A stretch of 64,000 nucleotides of DNA from Paracoccus alkenifer (GCF_900108405.1 NZ_FNXG01000003.1:317501-381500), one strand, 5' to 3'. Shown: positions 47,256-56,136, counted from the first letter of the stretch. Notes: a model not told the origin generated them from the sequence alone. Made by a program: numbers and translations.

Positions 47256-47323
47256 ACGGTCTTCCTGTTCGTATCACGCACGACCGTCGGGGTGACGGTC
47301 GATGCGGGCAGGTCTAGCGCCCG

Positions 47324-47356
47324 GCTGCAACGGTTTGACGACGGTTCTGTAACGGT
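47324..47356. promoter_or_regulatory. Candidate pho box upstream of pstS
   Basis: Three direct repeats with 11-bp periodicity (each ending ACGGT or ACGGTT on the plus strand) occupy 47324-47356. They can be read as CTGCAAC, TGACGAC and CTGTAAC separated by GGTT. The 7+4 base layout and CTGTAAC resemble PhoB sites. The best-matching strand faces away from pstS, which is unusual. Confidence 0.45.
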
Positions 47357-47391
47357 TCGATGAAGATTGCAGCCGCAGCAAACCGGCTGCG

Positions 47392-48459
47392 TCAGGCGGT
47401 CGGCAGGAACACCGAAACCGTGGTGCCGCGGCCCCGTTCGCTGGCGATGGCCAGCCGGCCGCGGTGGCGATTGACGATATGCTTGACGATGGCCAGCCCC
47501 AGCCCGGTGCCGCCCTGCTCGCGCGAGCGCGCGCGGTCCACGCGATAGAACCGCTCGGTCAGCCGCGGCAGGTGCTGGGGCTCGATCCCCTCGCCCTGAT
47601 CGGCCACGTCGATGCGCAACATCCCCTCCGCCTGCTCGGGGCAGAGCCTGACGGTGACGCGCCGGCCCAGAGTGTCGTATTTGACCGCGTTCTCGATCAG
47701 GTTTTGCAGCAGCTGCGTCAACTGGTCGGCATCGGCGGGAATCGGGGGGATGCCCGGGGGCGCCGCCAGCTCCAGCACCACCCCCGCGGCCTCGGCCTGC
47801 GGACGCAGCGTGTCGGTCACATCGCGCGCCAGCTCGGCCACGTCCACCGGGGTGGTGGGGCGGCGGCGTTCCTCGGCCTCGGTCCGCGACAGCGACAGCA
47901 GGTCGCGCACCAGCCGTGCCATACGCTGCGCCTCGTGCTGCATCGCGGTCAGAAAGCGGTCGCGTGCGGCGGGATCGTCGCGGGCCGCCCCCCTGAGCGT
48001 GTCGATGATGCTGACCAGCGTGGTCAGCGGGCTGCGCAGCTCGTGGCTGACATTGGCCACGAAATCGCGGCGGAAACTGCCGATGAGTTCCTGTTCGGTG
48101 ATGTCCTGAAAGGCGCAGAGCGCATCGTGGCGGCCGCCATTCGGCACCGGGGTGACCGTGACCAGCCAGGTCACCCTGGACCGCGGCCCCATGACCTCGT
48201 AATGCGCCTGCCCCCCGACGCCTTCGCGCAGCGCCTTGCCGATGGCGGCCAGCAGCGCCGGCTGGCGCAGGCCGATGGCATGGTGGCGCCCGACCTGCCC
48301 GGCGCCCAGCAGCGCAAGCCCCGGGGCGTTGGCGGTAACGATGCGGTCCTCGGCCCCGATCAGCACCATCGGCAGCGGCACGGCGGCCAGAATCCCGTCC
48401 AGCTGTGCTTTGTCCACCCCCAGCCCCCACGCTGCCCGATCCGGCCCAAGCCCCGGCAT
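47392..48459 (-). CDS. phoR: Phosphate regulon sensor histidine kinase PhoR, apparently soluble
   Basis: This 355-residue kinase has a PAS-like domain (about 20-120), a HisKA dimerisation domain with His139 (VANVSHELRSPLT), and an HATPase domain with N-box LIENAVKY, DQGEGI and GTGLGLAIVKH. It phosphorylates PhoB. No N-terminal membrane helix is predicted, unlike most PhoR proteins, so it may be cytosolic or peripheral. It is first of the phosphate genes, 136 bp before pstS. Confidence 0.9.
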   Translation of the reverse strand: MPGLGPDRAAWGLGVDKAQLDGILAAVPLPMVLIGAEDRIVTANAPGLALLGAGQVGRHHAIGLRQPALLAAIGKALREGVGGQAHYEVMGPRSRVTWLVTVTPVPNGGRHDALCAFQDITEQELIGSFRRDFVANVSHELRSPLTTLVSIIDTLRGAARDDPAARDRFLTAMQHEAQRMARLVRDLLSLSRTEAEERRRPTTPVDVAELARDVTDTLRPQAEAAGVVLELAAPPGIPPIPADADQLTQLLQNLIENAVKYDTLGRRVTVRLCPEQAEGMLRIDVADQGEGIEPQHLPRLTERFYRVDRARSREQGGTGLGLAIVKHIVNRHRGRLAIASERGRGTTVSVFLPTA

Positions 48460-48777
48460 GTTCCGTTTCCTGACCTATCGCGGCAACAGCGGCAAGACAG
48501 GGACGCGGCTCGCCGCCCGGCGACCGCCCCCGCGCCCTGGCGACGGCAGCGGCGGCAGGCGCGGGCATGGCACCGGGGCCTGGACCCGGGAGGCGCCTTG
48601 TCTTTCACACCATCGACCGCGGCTTGTTTGTAGCCGGGGGCGCTGCCCCCGGACCCCCGGGATATTTCTGCAAGGAAGAAAGGGCTGCGGTGGCGCGGGC
48701 GAAATGGGGGGCGGAATTTTTGTGATTGCCGACGACGCCACAACCCGGCGGGTGGACGGGTCGTTGCCCGGCAGGCG
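48460..48777. other. 318-bp gap between phoR and the ComJ-family gene
   Basis: No gene is evident. It contains GGATATTT repeat copy E at 48634-48684 and presumably the phoR promoter. The rest shows no recognised feature. Confidence 0.5.
48634..48684 (+). repeat. Dispersed intergenic repeat, copy E (GGATATTT family)
   Basis: CCGGGGGC and GCCCCCGG form a hairpin with a 3-base loop, followed by ACCCCCGGGATATTTCTG and CAAGGAAGAAAGG. This is the cleanest copy and gives the best consensus. Confidence 0.62.
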
Positions 48778-49254
48778 CTACTGTCCGGCCGGAAACGCAG
48801 GCTCGGCGTCGCGGCGCAGCACCTGGTCGGCGGTGATGTCCCCGCCGCGTTTCAGGACGCGAAAGCCGGGGGCGTCGTCGGCGGTAAAGCTCAGCCGCAG
48901 CAGATAGGCGTAGTCCGGGTCGGCAAGCCCCTGATAGGTCACGATATAGTTGCCCATGGGCACCGCGACCGGGGTAGGGTCGAAGATATTGCCGATCCGC
49001 AGCGGACCGGTCACCCGAAACGGCACCTGCACCGCCCACAGCGCCTGCGGGTCCAGCGCCGCGTCGGGGCTGAGTTCGACCTGAAGCCGCGAGCCGCCGT
49101 CGTGGTCGGGAACACCAAAGGACACCAGCCCCTGGGACCACGCGAAGCCCTGGGCGACGTGATCATCGGTCCACAGCAGCCCGGGGGCGGGCTGGTCGCC
49201 GATCTCGACGACAATCTGCGTATAGTCGATGGTCACGGGGAAATCTGCCAGCAT
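48778..49254 (-). CDS. ComJ (Nin nuclease-inhibitor) family protein
   Basis: This 158-residue protein appears to belong to the ComJ family (PF11033), named for the Bacillus protein that inhibits the competence nuclease NucA. The VTIDYTQIVVEIGD start, the WTDDHVAQGFAWSQGLVSFGVP block and the GNYIVTYQGLADPDYAYLL-like beta region are the basis. I use the ATG at 49254, preceded by GAGGGCAG; another ATG lies four codons upstream. No NucA-like gene is adjacent, and its function here is unknown. Confidence 0.65.
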   Translation of the reverse strand: MLADFPVTIDYTQIVVEIGDQPAPGLLWTDDHVAQGFAWSQGLVSFGVPDHDGGSRLQVELSPDAALDPQALWAVQVPFRVTGPLRIGNIFDPTPVAVPMGNYIVTYQGLADPDYAYLLRLSFTADDAPGFRVLKRGGDITADQVLRRDAEPAFPAGQ

Positions 49255-49456
49255 CTCTGCCCTCATCGGTTGCAACTGCGGCCAAGCGGCGCGGCCACCA
49301 TGAGGATTCCGCCAACCGCGCCGTGTCGCAAGGCTTTTCCGCGGGCGGCGTCCCGTTCGTGGCGCCGGCGTCACTGGGCCGCAGGCGAGCAGGCAAGGCT
49401 TCCTGCCGCCGGCCGGGGCGCGGCGGCAGGGATGACAGGGATGACGGGGCCGGCGC

Positions 49457-50515
49457 TCAGCGCGACAGCCAGTTGCTGAACTGCTCGTTCACCAGATCGC
49501 CGTATTCCGTCCAGAAATCGGTGTCATGTTTCACCGCAGTGGCAAAATTCGGCTCGTAGGTCGACAGATACGGGTGCATCTCGGGGTCGACCAGCGCCAT
49601 GGCGGACTGTCGCGCCGGCGCATAGGGCATCAGATTGGCGAATGCCGCCTGGCTTTCGGCCGATTGCGCGAAACGCACATAGTCGAAGGCCAGGTCGAGC
49701 ACCGGCGTCCCGCGCGGAACGATCATCATGCCCGTGGTCCACATCTGGTCACCCCATGCCAGCTTGAACGGCTGGTTTTCCTGCTCGATCGCGGCGTGGA
49801 AGCGGCCGTTGTGGCCGATGGTCATCGCCACCTCGCCATCAGCCAGAAGCTGGGTGCCCTGCGCCGAGGTGTCATACCACACCGACAGATCCCGGACCCG
49901 GTCCAGCACGGCCAACGCGCGTTCCACCCCCTCGGGGGTCTTGAGCACCTCGTAGATCTGGTCCTTGGCCACGCCGTCGCTGATCAGCGCCAGTTCCAGC
50001 GTGCCGCGGGCCGCTTTCAGAAAGCCGCGCCGGACGGGAAACCTGTCGCGGTCGAAAAGATCGGTGACGCTGGTCGGTTCGGCATCGGGAAAGAACTTGG
50101 GATCATAGGCCAGCAGCCACGAATAGATCGCGCTGCCGACGCCGCATTCATGCAGCGTGCCGGGATAGAAATCCTCGGCCGCCGGGGTGCCGTCCAGACC
50201 GGGCGGCAGCGTTTCCAGCGGGAAAGGCTCCAGCAGATCGTTGTCGCAGCCGATCGCCGCCTCGGGGGGATTGGCCTCAAGCACGTGCCACTGGATATTG
50301 TTGCTTTCGACCTGGGCCATCACCTGCGCCAGCCCGCCGGTATAGCTTTCCATCTGGATGGTGATGTCGCGGTCTGCGGTGAACGGCTGGTTGAAAGCCT
50401 TTTCCATGGCGGCGCTATGCGCCCCGCCCCAGCCCACCACCACAAGGTCGCGCGCCGCGGCACTGCCCGCGGCCAGCCCAAGCGCGACACTCGCCAGGAT
50501 CATCGGGTATTTCAT
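49457..50515 (-). CDS. PotD/PotF-like ABC transporter substrate-binding protein
   Basis: This 352-residue periplasmic binding protein has a signal peptide (MKYPMILASVALGLAAGSAAA) and the spermidine/putrescine-type fold: LVVVGWGGAHSAAMEKAF, a Glu-rich hinge and an ALVDPEMHPYLSTYEPN C-terminal region. The start follows GGGAGGAAC. It is divergent from the amidohydrolase operon and shares its control region, so it may supply that pathway. No permease or ATPase genes are adjacent; polyamine specificity is not established. Confidence 0.8.
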   Translation of the reverse strand: MKYPMILASVALGLAAGSAAARDLVVVGWGGAHSAAMEKAFNQPFTADRDITIQMESYTGGLAQVMAQVESNNIQWHVLEANPPEAAIGCDNDLLEPFPLETLPPGLDGTPAAEDFYPGTLHECGVGSAIYSWLLAYDPKFFPDAEPTSVTDLFDRDRFPVRRGFLKAARGTLELALISDGVAKDQIYEVLKTPEGVERALAVLDRVRDLSVWYDTSAQGTQLLADGEVAMTIGHNGRFHAAIEQENQPFKLAWGDQMWTTGMMIVPRGTPVLDLAFDYVRFAQSAESQAAFANLMPYAPARQSAMALVDPEMHPYLSTYEPNFATAVKHDTDFWTEYGDLVNEQFSNWLSR

Positions 50516-50874
50516 CAAGTTCCTCCCTTCGCTCTGTGTTTTCCGCTTGCCGGCGCCCCGATAGGGAAGCCATGGCCGGCAAGAGATCGGATGGTTCCTG
50601 TCGGCCGGCCCGTTTCCCGGGATTGCGCCGCCGAACTGCCCGGAGTGGCCGGGATTCCCCCTCATCGGCCCCTCACTAAGAGTTGATAATGTAAAATTAT
50701 ACGTTTATGACATTGAGTCAATGATAGAAGTGCAAGAGCCGCAATTCGGCTTTTGAAACGGAAACTGCGGGTGAAATCGCGGATATGCGGTCGCCGTCCA
50801 TCTGGCGCCATCGTCCCGCCCCACCCGGCGCTGCCGGTCCGCCGGCGGGAATCGCAAAACCGGAGGTGATTTCG
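50516..50874. other. 359-bp divergent control region of the catabolic island
   Basis: It separates the PotD-like gene from the amidohydrolase operon. An AT-rich island (about 50680-50730) stands out from the GC-rich surroundings and contains the promoter and palindrome described at 50683-50711. No further gene is visible. Confidence 0.6.
50683..50711 (+). promoter_or_regulatory. Promoter of the amidohydrolase operon with embedded palindrome
   Basis: TTGATA (50683-50688) and TATGAC (50706-50711) are separated by exactly 17 bases. The 12-base GTA-N6-TAC palindrome at 50691-50702 lies within the spacer and contains a perfect minus-strand TATAAT (50696-50701). This is a likely operator for the GntR/UTRA regulator encoded four genes downstream. 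Confidence 0.5.
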
Positions 50875-52392
50875 ATGACAGCAGAATTCCCCGGCGCTGG
50901 CGCCTTGCAGAACAGCGGCAGGATCAGTTGCATCCGGCAGGCGGAATGGCTGGTCGCCTGGGACGGGGTGCGGAATGATTTCCATTATCTGCGCGGCGCC
51001 GACCTGGTGTTTCGCGGCGACAGCATCCTGCATGTCGGCGGGCATTTCGACGGGAAGGTCGATCATGAAATCGACGGGCGGCAGATGCTGGTGTTGCCGG
51101 GGCTGATCAACACCCATTACCATTCGAACGTGACGATGATCCGCAAAGGGATCACGCAGGATGCCTGCAATTACCTGCTGCCGTCATTCTATCAGAACGT
51201 GAATATCTTGCAGCCCGCCGAAACCGCCAAGGCGGCGGGCACCGCCTTTGGCATCGGGCAGCTGCTGTGCGGCGGCACCACCACGCTGATGGATTGGGTC
51301 GCACCCTATGACGGCTGGCTGGACACGCTGGCCGCGACCGGGGCGCGGGTCTATGCGGCGCCGTTCTTCACCTCGGCGGAATGGTCGGTAAGCGACCACC
51401 GGCTGCTGCGCTATCGCTGGCTGCCCGACAACGGCCACGCGCTGTTCGATCATGCGCAGGCAGTGATGGACGCGGCCGAGGCGCATCCCAGCGGCCGGCT
51501 TGCCGCCATGGTCGCCCCGTCCGAGCTTGAGGCGACCACCCCCGACCTGCTGCGCCAAAGCCATGCGCTGGCTCGGCAGACGGGACGGCCCTTTCACGTC
51601 CATGCGGCCGAAAGCGCCCGCGAATATGCCGAGTTCCTGGCCCGCCACGGGACAAGCCCGATCCAATGGGCGGCGCAGATCGGGTTGCTGGGGGAAAACA
51701 GCGCCATCGGCCACGGGCTATATCTCGACCACCACTCGGACCTGCACGCGCCGGCGCACCGCGATCTTGGGCTGCTGGCCGAGACCGGCACCACGGTGAC
51801 CCACTGCCCCACCGTTTTCGCGGCGCAGGGCGAGGGGATGGAGGCGCTGAGCGACTATCTTGCCGCCGGAGTGAACGTCACCCTTGGCAACGACACCTAT
51901 CCGCACGGCATGTTGCAGGAAATGAAGCTGGCGGTGCTGGTCTCGCGCCTGAAATCGCGCCGCGACCTCGGCCGCGCAACCCATCCCTCGACCCAAGGCT
52001 ACAGCCTGGGCGCGGGCGAGATCTTCCGGGCCGCCACCTGCGGCGCGGCGGATTATCTGGGCCGGCCCGACCTTGGGCGGCTGGCCCCGGGGTGCAAGGC
52101 GGATTTCTTTACCGTCGATCTGACCGACCCCGGGATGATGCCGCTGCACGATCCGCTGCGCAGCCTGATCTATTGCGCGGGCGACCGGGCCGTGCGCGAC
52201 GTCTATGTCGGGGGAACGCAGGTCGTCGCCGGGGGCGAGCTGCTGACGCTTGACCTGCGCGGACTGGGCGCCGGGCTGACGGCCCCGCAGGCGGCGATGT
52301 GCGCGGCCGTCGCCAGCAGACCCGACGCGGCCGGACGCTCGGCGGATGAGTTGTGGCCGCTGTCGCTGCCGGTCGCCAAGCAAACCCCCTGA
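50875..52392 (+). CDS. Metal-dependent amidohydrolase (AtzA/TrzN-like deaminase or hydrolase)
   Basis: This 505-residue amidohydrolase-superfamily protein has the metal site of the AtzA/TrzN/guanine-deaminase branch. The metal pair is His81 and His83 in INTHYHSN, followed by FHVHAAES, VTHCPT and the Asp of TLGNDTYPHG. Such enzymes hydrolyse C-N or C-Cl bonds on heterocycles. The start follows a GGAGGTGAT site. It is first in an operon with an MmgE/PrpD protein, a deaminase and a GntR regulator. The substrate is unknown; S-adenosylhomocysteine deaminase and guanine deaminase are alternatives. Confidence 0.82.
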   Translation: MTAEFPGAGALQNSGRISCIRQAEWLVAWDGVRNDFHYLRGADLVFRGDSILHVGGHFDGKVDHEIDGRQMLVLPGLINTHYHSNVTMIRKGITQDACNYLLPSFYQNVNILQPAETAKAAGTAFGIGQLLCGGTTTLMDWVAPYDGWLDTLAATGARVYAAPFFTSAEWSVSDHRLLRYRWLPDNGHALFDHAQAVMDAAEAHPSGRLAAMVAPSELEATTPDLLRQSHALARQTGRPFHVHAAESAREYAEFLARHGTSPIQWAAQIGLLGENSAIGHGLYLDHHSDLHAPAHRDLGLLAETGTTVTHCPTVFAAQGEGMEALSDYLAAGVNVTLGNDTYPHGMLQEMKLAVLVSRLKSRRDLGRATHPSTQGYSLGAGEIFRAATCGAADYLGRPDLGRLAPGCKADFFTVDLTDPGMMPLHDPLRSLIYCAGDRAVRDVYVGGTQVVAGGELLTLDLRGLGAGLTAPQAAMCAAVASRPDAAGRSADELWPLSLPVAKQTP

Positions 52393-52406
52393 ACAGAGAC
52401 GGAATC

Positions 52407-53795
52407 ATGGACCCCCACGCCCAAGCCCCCTCGCACACCCCCGACCTTGACCAGCTTGCCGATTTCCTGGCGGATTTCCCCGCGGCCGAATTGCCCCCCG
52501 AGGTGGTGGCGCGCACCAAGCTGATCATCGCCGATTGCGTCGGCGCCATCGTCGGCGGCGCCGCGGAACCCGAGATGGCGGCGCTGACCGGGGCGCTGGC
52601 CGCCCCCGACAGCGGGTCCGCGCTGGTGATCGGCACCGGCCACATGGTCCCCGCCGAACGCGCCGCCCTGCTCAACGGCACCGCCGGCACCTGGCTGGAG
52701 ATGGACGAAGGCAACCAGTTCAGCCGCGGCCACCCGGGAATGCACGCCCTGCCCGCCGCCTTTGCGCTGGCCGAAACCCGCCACGCCACCGGCATGGCGC
52801 TGCTGGCGGCGGTGGCGCTGGGGTATGAGGCCGGCGCCCGCGTCGGCATCGGCACGCGGCTGCGCCCCACCATGCACCCGCATGGCACCTGGGGGGTGAT
52901 CTGCGCCGCCGTCGCCGCCGGGCGCATCGGACAGGTCGATGCGGCGGGGATGCGGGGCCTGCTCAACATGGCGCCGACGCTCAGCCTTGCCACCAGCCGG
53001 CGGACCATGCTCGAAGGGGCGACGGTGCGCAACAGCTTTACCGGGCTTGCCGGGCAGACCGGGGTGCTGTGCCTGGCCATGCTGGGCGCGGGGGTGACCG
53101 GCGAGCGCGACGGGATCGGCCATGTCTTCGGCCGGGTCGCCGGCGAGGATTTCGATCCCCGCGCGCTCAGCGACATGCTGGGCAGCCGGTGGGAGGTCAC
53201 CCGCAACTATTTCAAGATGCACGCCTGCTGTCGCTACAACCACGCCGCGCTCGACGCGGTGCAGCTGATCCTTGCGGGCGAGGGCGGCGAGATCGACCCC
53301 GATACCGTGGCGCGGATCGAGGTGGACAGCTATTCGCTGGCGGTCGAGCTGGCCGACCCGGCGCCGGCCAATACGCTGGCGGCGAAATTCTCGCTGCCCT
53401 TCGCGATCGCGACGACGCTGATCCATCGCGACAGCGGGGTGCACAGCTTTACCTGGGACGCGGTGCGCGATCCGGCCATCGCCCGGCTGGCGGCGCGGGT
53501 GGTGCTGCGCGAGGATCCGGCGATGACCGCGCGCCTGCCCGACCAGCGCCCGGCGCGCGTGCGGATCACCCTGCACGACGGGCAGGTGCTCGAGGCCGCG
53601 ACAAGGACCAACCGCGGCGACTGGTCCGACCCCTATTCCCCGGACGAGATCCGCGACAAATACATGTCCCTTGCCACCCGCTGCTGGAGCGTGCCCCACG
53701 CCGAGGCGGTCCATGCCCGGATCATGGACCTAGACCGGCTGGACGATGTCGCGGCCCTGGGGCAGCTGATGCGCAATCCGACGCGGGCGGCGTGA
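52407..53795 (+). CDS. MmgE/PrpD-family protein
   Basis: This 462-residue protein belongs to the MmgE/PrpD family (PF03972), which includes 2-methylcitrate dehydratase, cis-aconitate decarboxylase and iminodisuccinate epimerase. The LADFLADF start, KLIIADCVGAIVGG, NGTAGTWLEMDEGN and HPHGTWGVICAA segments are characteristic. Its exact reaction cannot be read from motifs. It begins 14 bp behind the amidohydrolase, so the two are almost certainly co-transcribed. Confidence 0.85.
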   Translation: MDPHAQAPSHTPDLDQLADFLADFPAAELPPEVVARTKLIIADCVGAIVGGAAEPEMAALTGALAAPDSGSALVIGTGHMVPAERAALLNGTAGTWLEMDEGNQFSRGHPGMHALPAAFALAETRHATGMALLAAVALGYEAGARVGIGTRLRPTMHPHGTWGVICAAVAAGRIGQVDAAGMRGLLNMAPTLSLATSRRTMLEGATVRNSFTGLAGQTGVLCLAMLGAGVTGERDGIGHVFGRVAGEDFDPRALSDMLGSRWEVTRNYFKMHACCRYNHAALDAVQLILAGEGGEIDPDTVARIEVDSYSLAVELADPAPANTLAAKFSLPFAIATTLIHRDSGVHSFTWDAVRDPAIARLAARVVLREDPAMTARLPDQRPARVRITLHDGQVLEAATRTNRGDWSDPYSPDEIRDKYMSLATRCWSVPHAEAVHARIMDLDRLDDVAALGQLMRNPTRAA

Positions 53796-53854
53796 CCCGC
53801 CCCGCCCCCCCGCCCCCCCGGCCCCCGGCAACCCCCTTTGGACAAGAGGCAGGA

Positions 53855-54355
53855 ATGACCACCCCCACCGAACTGATGGACACCGTGATCGAGATGTCGC
53901 GCGGCGCGCTTGAAACGCCGGGCCAGCGCCCCTTTGCCGCCATCGTGGTGCGCGAGGGCCGGATCATCGGCCGCGGCATCAACCGCGTCGCCGAACGCTC
54001 GGACCCGACGGCGCATGGCGAGGTCGAGGCGATCCGCGATGCCTGCGCCAGCCACGGGCCCAGCCTTGCCGGCTGCGATCTCTATACCTCGTGCGAGCCG
54101 TGCATCATGTGCGTCGCCGCCGCGGAACTGGCCGGGATCTCGCGCATCTTCTATGCGGCGTCCTTTGCCGGCGCGGGCAAGGCGCTGGCGCCGCTGTGGC
54201 CGGATTTCGTCCCCCGCTACACCGCGGCGCAGGCGCATGTTTGCCAGCCGCTTGACCAGCGCCCCGACCGCGCCATCCAGATCGGCGAAGAACCCGCCAC
54301 CGCCATCCTCAAGGAATGGGCGCAGCGGATGGCGGACTCTGCGCAAAAGACATGA
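53855..54355 (+). CDS. CMP/dCMP- or guanine-type nucleoside deaminase
   Basis: This 166-residue zinc deaminase has the family signature HGE with zinc ligand His54 and proton shuttle Glu56, and the second site CEPCIMC with ligands Cys83 and Cys86. The fold and length fit guanine deaminases and tRNA adenosine-type deaminases. It follows the MmgE/PrpD gene across a C-rich gap of 59 bp. With the amidohydrolase it gives the operon two potential deaminating enzymes. Confidence 0.87.
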   Translation: MTTPTELMDTVIEMSRGALETPGQRPFAAIVVREGRIIGRGINRVAERSDPTAHGEVEAIRDACASHGPSLAGCDLYTSCEPCIMCVAAAELAGISRIFYAASFAGAGKALAPLWPDFVPRYTAAQAHVCQPLDQRPDRAIQIGEEPATAILKEWAQRMADSAQKT

Positions 54356-54491
54356 CGATATGACGACGGATCCTTGACGCTTTCGCCGTTTGCCGCAAGA
54401 TTGGCTGCCGGACACAATGACCGGCAGCGGCCCGACGCCCGCGGCGGACCCAGAACCGGCGGCCGGCCGCACAGCCATGAAAGGTAACCCG

Positions 54492-55271
54492 ATGAGCGAG
54501 GTGGTTTCACCGACGCCGCTTTACCATCGTGTTTACGCGGTGATGCGCGAGCGTATCGTCAACGGCTATTACCCCGAGAACATCCCCGTCCCCAGCGAGG
54601 CCGAGCTGGCCGAAAGCTTTGCGGTCAGCCGCATCACCATCCGCAAGGCGATGGAGATCCTGGCGGCCGAGGGGCTGGTGACGCGGATGCGCGGGCGCGG
54701 CACCTTTGTCACCGACCGCGCCCAGCGCACGCAGCTGAACCGCACGGTGGTGTCGAACGTCAACGGCCTGTTCAGCTATCTGAACGCGGTGGGCGAAAGC
54801 ACCCGGTTGCGGGTCATCAGCCTGGACCGGGGCGAGGCGCCGCCGCGCATCGCCCGGCTGATGGGAATGGCCCCCGATGCCGAGGTGGTGCGCGCGATCC
54901 GGGTGCGCGAGCTGGACGGGCGCCCCTATTCGCTGTCCATGGCCTATCTGCTGCCCGAGATCGGCGTTCAGATCAGCGCCGAGGACATGGCGCACACCAC
55001 CATGATCCATCTGGTCCAGCAGGCCGGGGCCAGCGTCGAGCAGGTCGAGCAGGTGCTGACCGCGACCCTGGCCGACGAACACGCCGCCCAGCATCTGGGG
55101 GTTCCCATCGGCTCGCCGCTGATGCGGTTGATCCGGGTGTTCGTCGATGCGCGGCTGGGGCCGTTCTACGCCGCCGAGATCCTCTATTGCGCCGACCGCT
55201 ACGAATACCGCGTCTCGCTGAAGCGCGAGCCGGGCAAGGATTTCCTGCTGCACGACACCCCGTCAGAGTAA
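54492..55271 (+). CDS. GntR-family transcriptional regulator (HutC/UTRA subfamily)
   Basis: This 259-residue regulator has a GntR winged helix (SEAELAESFAVSRITIRKAM, GRGTFV) at residues about 8-75 and a C-terminal UTRA effector-binding domain (PLMRLIRVFVD). It is the last gene of the amidohydrolase operon and probably responds to the pathway's substrate. I use the ATG at 54492, with AAAGGTAACCC upstream. The palindrome at 50691-50702 is a plausible target. Confidence 0.88.
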   Translation: MSEVVSPTPLYHRVYAVMRERIVNGYYPENIPVPSEAELAESFAVSRITIRKAMEILAAEGLVTRMRGRGTFVTDRAQRTQLNRTVVSNVNGLFSYLNAVGESTRLRVISLDRGEAPPRIARLMGMAPDAEVVRAIRVRELDGRPYSLSMAYLLPEIGVQISAEDMAHTTMIHLVQQAGASVEQVEQVLTATLADEHAAQHLGVPIGSPLMRLIRVFVDARLGPFYAAEILYCADRYEYRVSLKREPGKDFLLHDTPSE

Positions 55272-55359
55272 GCGGCCATAGTTGGGGGGGGGGCGGGCCG
55301 GGCGACCCCGGTCCCGCCTTGGTCATGCCTTGTTGGTCATGCCTTGGCCCGCAGCGCCC

Positions 55360-56136
55360 TTAGCCCGCAGCGCCGGTCTCGGCCCGGGCGCCTGCTCGCA
55401 TCATCCGGTGCAGCATGTCCAGCCGCGGCTCGACCGGGGCGGGATAGGCGGCGCGGCCATGGGTCAGGCCCAGCGCCAGAAAGGTCTCGATCAGCTTGTA
55501 GCTGAGCGGGCCGGGATTGACGACCGGCACCGGCAGTTCCGCCGCCAGATATTCCGCCGCCTGATGCATGGTGGTCGAGCCAAGGCAGATGACGTCGGCG
55601 CCGTCCTCGTCGATGCAGCGCATCGCCACCTCGCGCATCTTCGGGAACACCGCATCTTCCTTGCCGGTCAGCAGATTGGCGAAATCCGGCGGCTGGTTCA
55701 GGCTGCGGACCGAGGCGCACTGCCCCTCGAACCCGTATTCGCGGATCACCTTGCGATAGCGCGGCAAGGCCGGGTCCCATTGCGCCAGCACCGAAAACCG
55801 CGCGCCCAGCGTCAGCGCATACAGCATCGACGCCTTGCCCGCCCCGATCACCGGAATATCCAGCACGGAACGCAGCGCCGCCATGCCGCCATCCGACATG
55901 GTGTCGATGCAGACCGCATCGAAGCCTTCGGCCTGCGCATTGCTGCCGGCCTCGAAGATCGCCAGATCCATCAGCCCCCAGTCATGCGGCGACATGAAGG
56001 ATGTCGGCCCGCAGGCCACCGGGCGATAGGTCAGCGCCCAGCCCTCGGGCAGCGGCACATGCGCCGATTGCGCCTGACGGTTGGCCAGCCCCGCCGCGTC
56101 CAGCGCAAAGGGCACGATCACAAGGATACGGGTCAT
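55360..56136 (-). CDS. Asp/Glu/hydantoin-racemase-fold protein A, atypical active site
   Basis: This 258-residue protein has the Asp/Glu-racemase fold: RILVIVPF start, NRQAQ, AVCIDTMSDGGMAALRSVLDIPVIG and ICLGSTTMHQA. At the two places where racemases and maleate isomerases carry catalytic Cys (in ..IxCFDD.. and ..LGCxG..), this protein has Thr and Ser. Another Cys lies three residues earlier. It overlaps its paralogue by four bases. It belongs to a recognisable but uncharacterised subgroup; racemase activity is not assured. Confidence 0.8.
   Translation of the reverse strand: MTRILVIVPFALDAAGLANRQAQSAHVPLPEGWALTYRPVACGPTSFMSPHDWGLMDLAIFEAGSNAQAEGFDAVCIDTMSDGGMAALRSVLDIPVIGAGKASMLYALTLGARFSVLAQWDPALPRYRKVIREYGFEGQCASVRSLNQPPDFANLLTGKEDAVFPKMREVAMRCIDEDGADVICLGSTTMHQAAEYLAAELPVPVVNPGPLSYKLIETFLALGLTHGRAAYPAPVEPRLDMLHRMMRAGARAETGAAG

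Noticed and set aside
44961..47363. 800-codon plus-strand open frame opposite pstC and pstS
   Set aside because: Antisense shadow; the minus strand encodes the complete Pst transporter.
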